Part shown: in pieces, positions 46,160-56,020 of the stretch
Layout of the letters: the number at the start of each line of letters is the position of its first letter
Numbering within the stretch: position 1 is the stretch's first letter
From: Rhodopseudomonas palustris HaA2
Lineage (GTDB): Bacteria > Pseudomonadota > Alphaproteobacteria > Rhizobiales > Xanthobacteraceae
Reading direction: 5' to 3'
NCBI RefSeq assembly: GCF_000013365.1
Contig: NC_007778.1
Coordinates: 1-64,000, forward strand
DNA length: 64,000 bases
The notes under the pieces: generated by a model
Database searches by the model: none
What the model was told of the DNA's origin: nothing
The model's input: the letters and a program-made list of their open reading frames with translations, nothing else
Made by a program: the position numbers and the translations under genes

Positions 46160-48568
46160 ATGAAACTCACCCTCTCCTGGCTGAAAGACCATCTCGACAC
46201 CGACGAGCAGCTCGACGCGCTCGCCGACAAGCTCACCATGATCGGGCTCGAGGTCGAGGGCATCGAAGACAAGGCCAAGGCGCTGGCGCCGTTCACCATC
46301 GCCTTGGTGCTGACCGCCGAGAAGCATCCCAACGCCGACAAGCTGCAGGTCTGCAGCGTCGACACCGGCGCGGGCGCGCCCGTGCAGGTGGTGTGCGGCG
46401 CCCCGAATGCGCGCGCCGGCCTCGTCACCGTGTTCGCGCCGCCCGGCACCTTCATTCCGGCCAAGGCCATCACGCTGGGCATCGGCAACATCCGCGGCGT
46501 CGAGAGCCGCGGCATGCTGTGCTCGGCCGCCGAGCTTGAGCTCTCCGAGGACCACGACGGCATCATCGAGCTGCCGGCGGATGCGCCGATCGGCCAGGGC
46601 TTTGCAGAATGGGCCGGGCTCGGCGATCCGGTGCTCGACATCAATCTGACGCCGAACCGGCAGGACTGCGCCGGCATTTCCGGCATCGCCCGCGATCTCG
46701 CCGCCGCCGGCATGGGCAAGTTCAAGAACCCGTCGATCAAGCCGATCAAGGGCGACTTCCCCTGCCCGGTGAAGGTCAGCGTCGAAGACGACAAGCTCTG
46801 CCCCGGCTTCGCGCTGCGGCTGGTGCGCGGCGTCAAGAACGGCCCGTCGCCGGACTGGCTGCAGCAGCGGCTCACCGCGATCGGGCTGCGCCCGATCAAC
46901 GCGCTGGTCGACATCACCAACTTCCTGACCTTCGACCGCTCGCGCCCGCTGCACGTGTTCGACGCCGCCAAGGTCTCGGGCGATCTCGTCGTGCGCCGCG
47001 CCAAGGACGGCGAGACGCTGCTGGCGCTCGACGGCCGCAGCTACACGCTCGACCCCAACGTCTGCGTCATCGCCGACGCCCACGGCGTCGAATCGCTCGC
47101 CGGCATCATGGGCGGCGAAGCCTCCGGCTGCTCCGACGACACCACCGACGTGCTGATCGAATCCGCGCTGTGGAACGAGATCAATATCGCGCAGTCCGGC
47201 CGCCGGCTCGGCATCAACACCGACGCTCGCTATCGCTTCGAACGCGGCGTCGATCCGGCCTTCATGGTGCCGGGGCTCGACCTCGCGACGCATCTGGTGA
47301 TGCAATTCTGCGGCGGCACGCCGTCGGAGGCCGTCGTGGTCGGCAAGGCGTTCGGCGACGACCGCATCATCGATTTCCCGCTCAGCGAAGTGAAGCGGCT
47401 CGCCGGCATCGAAGTGCCGTTCGTGGAAGTGCGCCGGATTCTCACGCATCTCGGCTTCATGGTGGCGGGCTCGGGCGCGGTGGTGAAGGTCGCGGTGCCG
47501 TCGTGGCGCAGCGACGTCCACGGCAAGGCCGACATCGTCGAGGAAATCGTCCGCATCGTCGGCGTCGACAAGGTGCCGATGACGCCGTTCGAGCGCGGCG
47601 ACGCACCGCGCAAGCCGGTGCTGACCCAGATCCAGACCCGCACCCGTCGCGCCAAGCGCGCGCTGGCCGCGCGCGGCCTGACCGAGGCGGTGACTTGGTC
47701 GTTCATTTCCAAACCAAGCGCCGAAGCCTTCGGCGGCGGCCAGCCCGAATTGGCGCTGGCCAATCCGATCGCCGCGGATCTCTCCGACATGCGGCCGAGC
47801 CTGCTGCCTGGGCTGATCGCCGCCGCGCAGGCCAACGCCGATCGCGGCATCCCGGATCTGGCGCTGTTCGAGGTCGGGCAGATCTTCAAGGGCGACCGGC
47901 CGCAGGATCAATTCATCGCGGCGAGCGGCGTGCGCCGCGGCGTCGCCTCCGCGCAGGGTCTCGGCCGGCACTGGTCGGGCTCGGCGCAAGCGAGCGCGCT
48001 CGACGCCAAGGCCGATGCCTTCGCTGTGCTGGCGGCGGCCGGCGCGCCGATGGCGGGGCTGCAGATCGCGACGAATAAATTGCCCGCCTGGCTGCATCCC
48101 GGCCGCTCCGGCGCGATCCAGATCGGGCCGCAGAATGTGCTGGGCTATTTCGGCGAGCTGCATCCGCGCGTGCTCGAGCAGTTGCACGCCGACGGACCGC
48201 TGGTGGCGTTCGAGGTGCTCCTCGACAAGATCCCCGACGCCAAGCAGCGCCCGACCCGCGCCAAGCCGGCGCTGGAATTGTCGGCGTTCCAGCCGGTGTC
48301 GCGCGACTTCGCCTTCATCGTCGACCGCAAGGTCGCGGCTGCCGACCTGGTCCGTGCCGCGCAGGGCATCGACAAGAAGCTCATCACCTCGGTCGGCGTG
48401 TTCGACGTGTACGAGGGCAAGGGCATCGATACCGACAAGAAGTCGATCGCGATCGCGGTGACGCTGCAGCCGCGCGACAAGACCATGACCGACCAGGAAA
48501 TCGACGCAGTCGGCGCGAAGATCGTCGCCGAGGTGACGAAGAAGACCGGCGGCGTGCTGCGCGGCTGA
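46160..48568 (+). CDS. pheT: Phenylalanine-tRNA ligase beta subunit
   Basis: An 802-residue beta subunit beginning [14 protein letters not shown]. It has the N-terminal tRNA-binding (OB-fold) domain with [17 protein letters not shown], the B3/B4 editing domain, B5 domains, and the C-terminal ferredoxin-like anticodon-binding domain ([18 protein letters not shown] region). It pairs with PheS. Because of the inserted repeat cluster it may need its own translation signals; no strong promoter is obvious in front of it. Confidence 0.97.
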   Translation: MKLTLSWLKDHLDTDEQLDALADKLTMIGLEVEGIEDKAKALAPFTIALVLTAEKHPNADKLQVCSVDTGAGAPVQVVCGAPNARAGLVTVFAPPGTFIPAKAITLGIGNIRGVESRGMLCSAAELELSEDHDGIIELPADAPIGQGFAEWAGLGDPVLDINLTPNRQDCAGISGIARDLAAAGMGKFKNPSIKPIKGDFPCPVKVSVEDDKLCPGFALRLVRGVKNGPSPDWLQQRLTAIGLRPINALVDITNFLTFDRSRPLHVFDAAKVSGDLVVRRAKDGETLLALDGRSYTLDPNVCVIADAHGVESLAGIMGGEASGCSDDTTDVLIESALWNEINIAQSGRRLGINTDARYRFERGVDPAFMVPGLDLATHLVMQFCGGTPSEAVVVGKAFGDDRIIDFPLSEVKRLAGIEVPFVEVRRILTHLGFMVAGSGAVVKVAVPSWRSDVHGKADIVEEIVRIVGVDKVPMTPFERGDAPRKPVLTQIQTRTRRAKRALAARGLTEAVTWSFISKPSAEAFGGGQPELALANPIAADLSDMRPSLLPGLIAAAQANADRGIPDLALFEVGQIFKGDRPQDQFIAASGVRRGVASAQGLGRHWSGSAQASALDAKADAFAVLAAAGAPMAGLQIATNKLPAWLHPGRSGAIQIGPQNVLGYFGELHPRVLEQLHADGPLVAFEVLLDKIPDAKQRPTRAKPALELSAFQPVSRDFAFIVDRKVAAADLVRAAQGIDKKLITSVGVFDVYEGKGIDTDKKSIAIAVTLQPRDKTMTDQEIDAVGAKIVAEVTKKTGGVLRG

Positions 48569-48618
48569 ATTCGTCGCACCGAGACTAATTCTGCTCCGTC
48601 TTATGCCTCACGCACGGC

Positions 48619-48738
48619 CGTCTTCCTGAGGTGCGCGCTCTTGCGCGCCTCGAAGGATGCGCAACGGGTGCCTGCGGCCATCCTTCGAGGCCCGTTCGCC
48701 CGCGCTGCGCGCGGACAAACGGGCACCTCAGGATGACG
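48619..48738. repeat. CCTGAGG-type double-hairpin element, copy B
   Basis: It begins CGTCTTCCTGAGGTGCGCGC and ends GCACCTCAGGATGACG, with GCGCGCTCTTGCGCGC, CCTCGAAGGATG and CATCCTTCGAGG arms. It is related to copy A at 27324-27423 and lies between the convergent pheT and amine oxidase genes. Confidence 0.85.
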
Positions 48739-48750
48739 TCGTGCTTGTAA

Positions 48751-50181
48751 TCAACGGCTGCCCGGCCAGCGATCGGCGGAGCCGGTGGCTTCCTGATTGC
48801 GGCGACGCGGCTTCGGCTTGCGCTGCGGCTTCTCCGCGGCGGCGGCGGGCTTTGCCGGGCCGATCCGCTTCAGCGCGGCGTCGGCGGCGGTCTCGCCGCT
48901 CTCCCATGCGCCCAGCACGGTGCCCCACATCAGATCGCTGGTGGCTTCGCCGGCGATGAACAGATTGCCGAGCGGCTCGGCCAGCACCTTGCGCGACGCC
49001 GCGCCGCCGGGCGCCGCCGCCGACATCGCGCCCTGCACATAAGGCGCCGCGTTCCAGCGCGTCGCCGCCTTGCGGTCGATCGCTGCGGCGATGTCGCTGC
49101 CGAATAGCTTGCTCAACCATTCGACCGCGAACGCCTGCATCGCCGCTTCGCCCTGCGCCGACAGATCGCGGCCGAAGGCGCCGGCGACATCGACCGTGCA
49201 CAGCGACGAGCCGTTGACATTGGCACTCAGCACCGCGGTGCGGGCGCTGTCACTTCGCTCGATCATCATCTCGTCGCGCGACAGGCCGAGCGGGTTGCCC
49301 TTGAAAGACAGCGCGATCCGATCGTAGCTGCCGAGCCCGAGCTTGCCGGCGGCATCGAGCTGGCGCTTCGGCAACTCCGGCGAAAACGCGATCGCGCCCG
49401 AACTCAGCACATTGGTCGAGGCGGTGAGAATGATCGCGCGCGCCGCGATCTTGCCCGATGCGGTCTCCACGCCGATGTCGCGGCCACTCCAGACGATCCG
49501 CGTCACCGGCGTCGACAGTGTCACCGGCAGCGCCGCTGCAAGCCGGGCCAGGAGCCCGCCCAATCCCTGCCGCACGCCGATGATGGCGTTGCGATCCTGC
49601 GCGCGAAAGCCGTCGATCGCCGAGAGGTCTTTCAGGTCCTTGCCGGTGGCGACTGGGCCGAGCACGAATTCGACCGTCGCCGTCCAGTCGCCGAGATCGT
49701 TCGGCAGCGCCGCGGCGCAGGACACGTCGGCCCGGCCGCGGGCGGCGTCGCCGAGCGCCCGGCTGGCCCGCACCATGGTGGCGAGCAGGTCCTCGGTCTC
49801 GCGCGCCCGCGCGTTGCGGCGGCCGATCCGGACTTTCTGCCCGGGCGCCGCCGGCGCGATCTCGAAGCCTTCGCTGCGCGCCAGCCGCACCAGCGGATTG
49901 CTGTCCGGATTGTGCAGGAACCGCGCGCCGCGATCGAACGGTGCGTCGAAGCTGGTGGTGTCGGTCTGGCAGCGGCCGCCGATTTGCGCCGCAGCCTCGA
50001 CCACGATCACCTTGCGGCCGCTCGCGGCGATCCGCCGGGCCGCCGCGATGCCGGCAGCGCCGGCGCCGACCACGACGACATCGACCTCGCGCGGCAGCGC
50101 CGCCGATGCGCGGCCCCCGAACATCGGCGCGACGGCCAGGCCGGCGGTGGCTCCGAGAAAGCGGCGTCGGGAAATTGTCAT
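48751..50181 (-). CDS. Tat-exported flavin amine oxidase
   Basis: A 476-residue flavoprotein of the monoamine oxidase family. The N-terminus MTISRRRFLGATAGLAVAP is a twin-arginine signal, so the folded FAD enzyme is likely exported to the periplasm. The FAD motif is VVVGAGAAGIAAARRI, and the C-terminal FAD-contact region has NLFIAGEATSDLMWGTVLGA. The ATG at 50181 starts exactly at the Tat signal. Substrate may be an amine or polyamine. A long Pro/Lys/Arg tail (KPQRKPKPRRRN) follows the domain. Confidence 0.88.
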   Translation of the reverse strand: MTISRRRFLGATAGLAVAPMFGGRASAALPREVDVVVVGAGAAGIAAARRIAASGRKVIVVEAAAQIGGRCQTDTTSFDAPFDRGARFLHNPDSNPLVRLARSEGFEIAPAAPGQKVRIGRRNARARETEDLLATMVRASRALGDAARGRADVSCAAALPNDLGDWTATVEFVLGPVATGKDLKDLSAIDGFRAQDRNAIIGVRQGLGGLLARLAAALPVTLSTPVTRIVWSGRDIGVETASGKIAARAIILTASTNVLSSGAIAFSPELPKRQLDAAGKLGLGSYDRIALSFKGNPLGLSRDEMMIERSDSARTAVLSANVNGSSLCTVDVAGAFGRDLSAQGEAAMQAFAVEWLSKLFGSDIAAAIDRKAATRWNAAPYVQGAMSAAAPGGAASRKVLAEPLGNLFIAGEATSDLMWGTVLGAWESGETAADAALKRIGPAKPAAAAEKPQRKPKPRRRNQEATGSADRWPGSR

Positions 50182-50506
50182 GTCATGGTTTCCGAAAATG
50201 TCTGTGCCGGGCCGCTGCGAAGCGGCACAACCCGGCCTTGTCCTGCGCCGGGGCGCGATCGTCAGTCTAACCCCAAACGGCGCTGAAAACCTTCGACTCC
50301 GCCCGGTTTCCGGGCTGCGCCCGGTTGCGTCGCGACGCCGCACAATGCCCATGTTCGCCTCGCAACTTGCCGGAATCGCTGCACCGCGGCAACGGCCATG
50401 GGCAACGATCGGTATACGGGCGGCGGAACCGATGAACTAAATTGCAACGGCTCTCCACAATGATGAGCCGGCCAACAGAGCGTGACGACGTCGCGGGAGT
50501 GAACGG
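50182..50506. other. Divergent intergenic region, amine oxidase and YiiX-like gene
   Basis: It contains a nested hairpin near the amine oxidase start (GCCGGG-CCGCT-gcga-AGCGG...CCCGGC, 50206-50236) that would form in its 5' leader. It is otherwise unremarkable GC-rich sequence. The open frames seen have no family resemblance. Confidence 0.4.
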
Positions 50507-51430
50507 ATGGGCATTGTGTTCGATGCCATCGGCAAGGTCATCGCCGGCTATCTGCAGAAGGAAGAGCCGGGCTACGAGCCGTTCACGCCGAGCGATCCCG
50601 ACCATCTGCGCACCATCATGCAGCCCGGCGACGTGCTGCTGGTCGAAGGCAATGCGCGGATCTCCGGCATCATCAAATATCTGACCCAATCGACCTGGTC
50701 GCATGCGGCCCTGTATGTCGGCCCGATCGACGGGGCGGCCGAGCCCGACGGCGAGCCGCATGTGCTGATCGAGGCCAATATCGGCGAGGGCGTCTCGTCG
50801 TCGCCGCTGTCGCGGCATCTGAACTATCACACGCGGATCTGCCGCCCGGTCGGCCTGTCGCACGAGGACCGCCACACCGTGTGCCGCTACGCCATCAACC
50901 GGATCGGCTTCGGCTACGACACCAAGAACATCATCGACCTGATGCGCTATTTGGTACCGATGCCGGTGCCGCAGCGCTGGCGCCGACGGATGATCGCGCT
51001 CGGCTCCGGCGATCCGACCAAGATCATCTGCTCGGCGCTGATCGCGCAGGCGTTCGATGCGGTGCGCTACCCGATCCTGCCCAAGATCACCAAGGCCGGC
51101 AGCCGCGCCGCGCGCCGCGAGATCCTGCACATCCGCGATTCGTCGCTGTACATGCCGCGCGACTTCGACATCTCGCCGTATTTCGAAGTGGTGAAGCCGA
51201 CCATCGTCAACGGCTTCGACTACACCGCGCTGCACTGGGCCGACAAGCAGAAGCCGCTCGCGGAGGTAGCGGGCCCGTTCAGTACCTTTCAGGACGGACT
51301 GGACCCGGCGCCGCCGCTCGTTCCTGCGCCGGCTGACGCGGAAGCGGCGGCTTGCGATGCGCAAGTGATGGATACCGCCCTCCATCACCAAGCGCCCGCT
51401 CCGACGCCGGCCCGGGAACCCGCGAACTAG
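50507..51430 (+). CDS. YiiX/NlpC-P60-type cysteine hydrolase
   Basis: A 307-residue protein of the permuted papain-fold YiiX group, which hydrolyses amide bonds in lipids, peptides or peptidoglycan. The conserved His is in QSTWSHAALYVGP (with LVEGN upstream) and the Cys in TKIICSALIAQAFD, in the order His-before-Cys that marks the permuted fold. No signal peptide is seen. The C-terminal 55 residues are Pro/Ala-rich and low in complexity. Function is not known. Confidence 0.85.
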   Translation: MGIVFDAIGKVIAGYLQKEEPGYEPFTPSDPDHLRTIMQPGDVLLVEGNARISGIIKYLTQSTWSHAALYVGPIDGAAEPDGEPHVLIEANIGEGVSSSPLSRHLNYHTRICRPVGLSHEDRHTVCRYAINRIGFGYDTKNIIDLMRYLVPMPVPQRWRRRMIALGSGDPTKIICSALIAQAFDAVRYPILPKITKAGSRAARREILHIRDSSLYMPRDFDISPYFEVVKPTIVNGFDYTALHWADKQKPLAEVAGPFSTFQDGLDPAPPLVPAPADAEAAACDAQVMDTALHHQAPAPTPAREPAN

Positions 51431-51433
51431 CCG

Positions 51434-53746
51434 CTACGCGACGCGCGACGCGCTGACCGGGAACGCACCGCCGGCCGTGCCCTGCCGATCGAGCAGGTCC
51501 CTGAGCTCGTCGTTCGGCCGCGCCGGGCTGAACAGGAAGCCCTGCGCCTCGTGGCAGCCCTCCGCGCGCAGCCAGTTCAGTTCGGCTTCGGTCTCGACGC
51601 CTTCGGCGGTGATGGTGACGCCGAGCCCCATGCCGAGGCTGATGATGGCGCGGACGATCGCCTGGGCTTCGCGATTGTCGCTGACGCCGCGGACGAACGA
51701 CTGGTCGATCTTGATCTTGTCGAACGGAAAGCTGCGCAGATAGCTGAGCGACGAATAGCCGGTGCCGAAATCGTCCATCGAGATCCGGACGCCGAGCGCG
51801 CGCAGCGCGTGCAGCGTCGCGATCACCTGGCTGCTCTTCTCCAGCAGCAGCGTCTCGGTGATTTCGAGTTCGAGCCGGCGCGGCGGCAGGCCGGATTGCT
51901 TCAGCGCATCCATCACCGTCGCCATCAGATTGCCGACGCGGAACTGCAGCGGCGACAGATTGACCGCGACGCTGATGTCGCCGGGCCAGCGCGCGGCGTC
52001 CCGGCAGGCCGCGCGCAGCACCTGCGCGCCGATCGCGTTGATCAGGCCGGTATCCTCGGCGACCGGGATGAATTCGCCAGGCGAGACCATGCCGCGCTCC
52101 GGATGCGGCCAGCGCACCAGCGCCTCGCAGCCGGTGACGCCGCCGCCGCTCAGAGCGATCAGCGGCTGGTAGTACGGCCGCAGCACCTCGTGACGCAACG
52201 CCGCGCGCAGCTCGGTCTCGATCTTGCGGCGGGACTGCGCGCGGGCGTCCATGTCCGGCTCGAAGAAGCTGAAGCTGCCACGCGAATCCGTCTTGGCACG
52301 CGACAGCGCCATGCCGGCGTTCATCAAGAGCTTCTCGGAATCGTCGCCGTCGAGCGGCGCGACCGCGATGCCGATGCTGGCGCCGGCGACCACCGAATGG
52401 CCCTCGAGCAGATACGGTTCGGCGATCGCATTCAGCAGCCGCTTGGCCAGCAGCGTGACGTCTTCGGGTCGTTTGATCCCGGTCTGGATCACCGCGAATT
52501 CGTCGGAGTTGAGCCGCGCCAGCGGATCCTCCTCGCGCAGCGTCGAACGCAGCCGCCGCGCGATGCCGCGCAGCAGCTTGTCGCCGATGGCGTGGCCGAG
52601 CGTGTCGTTCACCGCCTTGAAATGATCGACGCCGATGAACAGCACCGCGATCTTGTCGCCGGTGCGCCGGGTCTTGGCCAGCAATTCGTCGAGCCGCTTG
52701 CGCAGCAGGCTGCGGTTCGGCAGCTTGGTCAGGCCGTCGTGATGCGCCATGAAGGCGAGCCGCATCTCGGCGCGCTTGCGTTCGGTGATGTCCATCAGCG
52801 CCAGCAGCACGGCCGGCTCGCCATTGTAGGTGAGCTGGCGCGCATAGACCGCCAGATCGATCAGCGAGCCGTCGGCCTTGACGTGCGTCCAGGTCCGCGC
52901 CGCGCGCTCCTCGTTGGTCTGCTCGCCGGACCATGGCAACTCGGTCCCGAACGCCTGCAGGCGACGGATCGTCAACCCGGCGAATTCGGCGGGCGAATAG
53001 CCGTAATGCAGCACCGCGGCGTCGTTGACCGCGACGATGCGCTCGTCCTTCAGCGAGCACACGATCATCGGCACCGGATTGCCCTCGAACATCAGCCGGA
53101 ACGACGCCTCGCGCTGCTTCAGCTCGGTGATGTCGACGCGCAGGCCGATCACGCCGCCGTCGGAGGTGGTGCGTTCCTCGATCCGGATGCAGCGACCGTC
53201 GGCGAGCACCTGCTCGTGGCTGTGCCCCGGGTCGAACAGCCGCCGCATCCGCTCGGCGATCCATTCCTCCTCGTGGCCGACCGCCTCCGGATAGTCGCCG
53301 CGCGCGACGCCGACACGCATCGTGTCCTCGATCCGCGCGCCGGGTTTGAACAGATCGGCGCTGGCCTTGTAGATCTCGGCGTAGCGCTTGTTCCAGAGGA
53401 TGTAGCGGCCCTCGGAGTCGAGAAACACGATGCCCTGCGGCAGGATGTCGATCGCCTCGCGCAGCCGCTCGTGCGACTTGCGGGCCTCGTCCAGCGCGAC
53501 CGCGACGGCGCGCTCGCGATCGGCGACCGCCGCGGCGCGCGACGGCCGCTTCGGACGCGGCAATGGCTTGGGGCCTTTCGTCGCGGAGCGGCTTGGCTTT
53601 GGCTTACGCGCGACCGTGCATCTTTTCGATGTCTTGCTTGTCTTCAGCCGGATTTGCGGCATTCCCACGCCCCATACGCACTTTGCGAACCGGTTGTGCA
53701 GGATGTATCTGAAAAAATTATGTAACGGTTTCAGCGGCATTTGCAT
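51434..53746 (-). CDS. PAS-GGDEF-EAL cyclic-di-GMP signalling protein with degenerate GGDEF
   Basis: A 770-residue cytoplasmic protein. It has a basic N-terminus, two PAS domains (about 95-215 and 220-330), a GGDEF domain and an EAL phosphodiesterase domain. The GGDEF signature reads NSDEF (in ARLNSDEFAV), so synthesis is probably lost. The EAL side looks intact, with CEALVRWPHPERG, ETLLLE, DDFGTGYSSLSYL and KIKIDQSFVRG. It is therefore most likely a c-di-GMP hydrolase whose GGDEF domain is regulatory. An alternative start at 53662 (MPQIRLKTSK) has GGGGCGTGGGA in front of it. Confidence 0.9.
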   Translation of the reverse strand: MQMPLKPLHNFFRYILHNRFAKCVWGVGMPQIRLKTSKTSKRCTVARKPKPSRSATKGPKPLPRPKRPSRAAAVADRERAVAVALDEARKSHERLREAIDILPQGIVFLDSEGRYILWNKRYAEIYKASADLFKPGARIEDTMRVGVARGDYPEAVGHEEEWIAERMRRLFDPGHSHEQVLADGRCIRIEERTTSDGGVIGLRVDITELKQREASFRLMFEGNPVPMIVCSLKDERIVAVNDAAVLHYGYSPAEFAGLTIRRLQAFGTELPWSGEQTNEERAARTWTHVKADGSLIDLAVYARQLTYNGEPAVLLALMDITERKRAEMRLAFMAHHDGLTKLPNRSLLRKRLDELLAKTRRTGDKIAVLFIGVDHFKAVNDTLGHAIGDKLLRGIARRLRSTLREEDPLARLNSDEFAVIQTGIKRPEDVTLLAKRLLNAIAEPYLLEGHSVVAGASIGIAVAPLDGDDSEKLLMNAGMALSRAKTDSRGSFSFFEPDMDARAQSRRKIETELRAALRHEVLRPYYQPLIALSGGGVTGCEALVRWPHPERGMVSPGEFIPVAEDTGLINAIGAQVLRAACRDAARWPGDISVAVNLSPLQFRVGNLMATVMDALKQSGLPPRRLELEITETLLLEKSSQVIATLHALRALGVRISMDDFGTGYSSLSYLRSFPFDKIKIDQSFVRGVSDNREAQAIVRAIISLGMGLGVTITAEGVETEAELNWLRAEGCHEAQGFLFSPARPNDELRDLLDRQGTAGGAFPVSASRVA

Positions 53747-54034
53747 CGACGGGCGCGATCACGGCGAAAATGCCCGTTGATGAGGCAGACACAGACGGTC
53801 GCCCGGTGCCTCGCGACAAGACGGGGAACCCTATTCTGCCATCCGATCGCAGTTTTGTGCGCGATCTGCACAAGACTTGTGCGGAGACGGATCGTCAGCT
53901 TGAATTCGCGCCAACCACCCGGAGGGTTAGTTTGGCATTAACATCGAGACCTTCGGCCGCGGGATGGCTCGCGATCCCGCCCGATCGCCAGCCCCCCGAT
54001 TTCGCCAGCCTCCTGGGTCGGCTATAAGGCGGCG

Positions 54035-54991
54035 ATGCGTCGCCGATCGATTCCCGCCAGATGGCTGTTGGCCGCCGCGCTGCTCGGCGCCTCGGTGCCG
54101 TCTGCGTGGGCGCAGGACAAGGGCACGGTCGATCCGAAGCCGCTGCCGCCGCTCGCCAACCCCAACGATCCCGAACTCGCCGCGCGCGAACTGTTCGGCC
54201 GCCGGTATCTGCCCGCCGCGCTGCCGCCGCGGCCGATCGGGTTCTACGCCCGCGGCTGCCTTGCCGGCGCCGAGGCGCTGCCGATCACCGGCAAGACCTG
54301 GCAGGTGATGCGGCTGTCGCGCAATCGGTTCTACGCCTATCCGGCGATGGTCGATCTGGTGGCGCGGCTGTCGCGGAAGGCGCACAGCGACGCCGGCTGG
54401 CCGGGCATTCTGGTCGGCGACATGTCGCAGCCGCGCGGCGGGCCGATGCTGACCGGCCACGCCAGCCATCAGGTCGGGCTCGACGCCGACATCTGGCTGA
54501 CGCCGATGCCGAACCGGCAGCTGTCGCGCAACGAGCGCGAGGAGATGTCGGCGGTGATGATGGTGCGCCGCGACCGGCTCGACATCGATCCCGCGGCCTG
54601 GACGCCGACGCATTGGAAAGTGATCCGCGCCGCCGCGCAGGAGCCTCAAGTCGAGCGCATCTTCGCCAACGCCGCGATCAAGAAGGCGCTGTGCCGCGAG
54701 GCCAAGGGCGACCGCGGCTGGCTCAACAAGGTGCGGCCGATGTACGGCCATGATTACCACTTCCACATCCGCATCAAATGCCCGCCCGGTCTCGCCGGCT
54801 GCGAGGCGCAACCCGAAACTCCGCAAGGCGAGGGCTGCGCGCCCGCCGACCTCGCCTACTGGTTCTCCGACGCGGTGCTGCATCCCAAGCCGCCGAAAGT
54901 GCCGCCGAAGCCGAAGCGCCAGCTCACCCTCGCCGAACTGCCGGCGGAATGCCGCGCCGTGCTGAACGCGCCCGACAAGAAGATCGACTAG
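54035..54991 (+). CDS. mepA: Penicillin-insensitive murein endopeptidase MepA
   Basis: A 318-residue secreted zinc endopeptidase (LAS family) that cleaves D-Ala-mDAP cross-links in peptidoglycan. The signal peptide ends at AWA (about residue 26). Metal and catalytic motifs are TGHASHQVGLDADIW (about 140-152) and YGHDYHFHIRI near 236. The C-terminal Lys/Pro-rich region is typical. Placed upstream of several small secreted proteins on the other strand. Confidence 0.95.
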   Translation: MRRRSIPARWLLAAALLGASVPSAWAQDKGTVDPKPLPPLANPNDPELAARELFGRRYLPAALPPRPIGFYARGCLAGAEALPITGKTWQVMRLSRNRFYAYPAMVDLVARLSRKAHSDAGWPGILVGDMSQPRGGPMLTGHASHQVGLDADIWLTPMPNRQLSRNEREEMSAVMMVRRDRLDIDPAAWTPTHWKVIRAAAQEPQVERIFANAAIKKALCREAKGDRGWLNKVRPMYGHDYHFHIRIKCPPGLAGCEAQPETPQGEGCAPADLAYWFSDAVLHPKPPKVPPKPKRQLTLAELPAECRAVLNAPDKKID

Positions 54992-55010
54992 CAGGCGAGG
55001 CCGCCGACGA

Positions 55011-55415
55011 TCATGGCTTGCGCACGAACACCGCGGTGGCGTCGGGTGAGCGTGCCGGCGGCGTCATGTCGGTCCAGAAACGGCCGTTGATCCGCGTCGA
55101 ATTGACGATGTTCATCTCGAAATAGTCCTTGCCGTTGACCGAGAATGTCAGGTCGCCACCGGGCACCTTCTGGAGCTTCACGTTTCGGCACGCTTTCTTG
55201 TAGCAGTACACCGCCTGGGTCGGCGATTTGAACTGGATGAAGCTGATATTGTTGGGATCCTGGGTGGATTTGTGCACGCCCTTCCAGTCCCAGCGCGCCT
55301 GATAATATTCCTGGCGCTGATTGATGACCTGGGCGGAGGCGGGGTTCGCGTAGCCGATCCCCAGGCCCAGGCCGACCACGGCGACAGCGGCCAAACGGGC
55401 TCCCGACATCTTCAT
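55011..55415 (-). CDS. Small secreted protein of unknown function
   Basis: A 134-residue exported protein. The signal peptide is MKMSGARLAAVAVVGLGLGI with cleavage near ASA. The mature part has NQRQEYYQARWDWKGVHK and a Cys pair in YCYKKACRNV. AGGGAGA is 7 bases before this ATG, so it is preferred to the one six codons upstream. No family recognised. First of a run of small secreted proteins on this strand. Confidence 0.75.
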   Translation of the reverse strand: MKMSGARLAAVAVVGLGLGIGYANPASAQVINQRQEYYQARWDWKGVHKSTQDPNNISFIQFKSPTQAVYCYKKACRNVKLQKVPGGDLTFSVNGKDYFEMNIVNSTRINGRFWTDMTPPARSPDATAVFVRKP

Positions 55416-55476
55416 TAACTTTCTCCCTTGCATGATCGATCGGCGATCCGGTCGCGGCGCGCGATCAATCGCTCAC

Positions 55477-55956
55477 TCACCCCCCCTTGCCGTCGCATTC
55501 CGCCGCTTTGCGGAGCGCGGCGTCGATGCCGGCGAGCGGCACCGGCGTGGTTTCCTGGCCGGCCTTGACGACGAAGGATTTGGCGGTCCGCAGCGCCTTG
55601 ATCTGCGGATCCTTCAGGAAGGTCATGACCCGCCCGGCGTCGCCGCCGTAGAACGACGCCTTGGCGGCCTTGCCGTCGAGCTCGACGCTGCCTTTGATCT
55701 CGTCCGGGATGGTCTTCAGCGTGGTCGGGACCACGACGGTCCAGCCCTCGGCGCTCTTCTCGAACGCGATCTTCACCGCGCCGGGCACGATCGCGCCGCA
55801 GCGCATGTACTGGCCGTCCATGCTGTAAGACTCGACGGTCCAGCCGCCGACTTCGGCGTATTTCTTCGCCTTGGCGTCCTGCGCCGACGCGGCGCATGGG
55901 GAGGCCGCGACCGCGGCGGCAGACAGCAGGCCGAGCAGGAGATGACGATGGATCAT
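55477..55956 (-). CDS. Small secreted protein resembling an invasion-associated or DUF1176-like protein
   Basis: A 159-residue exported protein with a signal peptide (HLLLGLLSAAAVAASP, cleavage near ASA). The mature part has GGWTVESYSMDGQYMRCGAIV, EGWTVVVPTTLKTIPD and MTFLKDPQIKALRTAKSF, a beta-sandwich-like pattern. Only one or two Cys are seen. I recognise no established function; the comparison to host-interaction families is weak. Its ATG was chosen at the signal peptide, since upstream open frame reads through a TGATGGGG repeat. Confidence 0.7.
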   Translation of the reverse strand: MIHRHLLLGLLSAAAVAASPCAASAQDAKAKKYAEVGGWTVESYSMDGQYMRCGAIVPGAVKIAFEKSAEGWTVVVPTTLKTIPDEIKGSVELDGKAAKASFYGGDAGRVMTFLKDPQIKALRTAKSFVVKAGQETTPVPLAGIDAALRKAAECDGKGG

Positions 55957-55979
55957 GGCACTACCTCGTTGATGCGACG

Positions 55980-56020
55980 GAGTGATGGGGTGATTAGGTG
56001 ATGGAGTGATGGGGTGACGG
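55980..56020. repeat. TGATGGGG-type short tandem repeat
   Basis: Repeated units of GGAGTGATGGGGTGATTAGG type, followed by TGATGGAGTGATGGGGTGA, lie between two secreted-protein genes. It could expand or contract by slippage. Confidence 0.75.

Noticed and set aside
51551-53725. 724-codon open frame opposite the GGDEF/EAL gene
   Set aside because: Shadow frame with no motif.
53770-54027. 85-codon + strand frame before mepA
   Set aside because: The first part looks weakly protein-like, but there is no ribosome binding site or family, and the end reads as mepA leader. Not strong enough to call.
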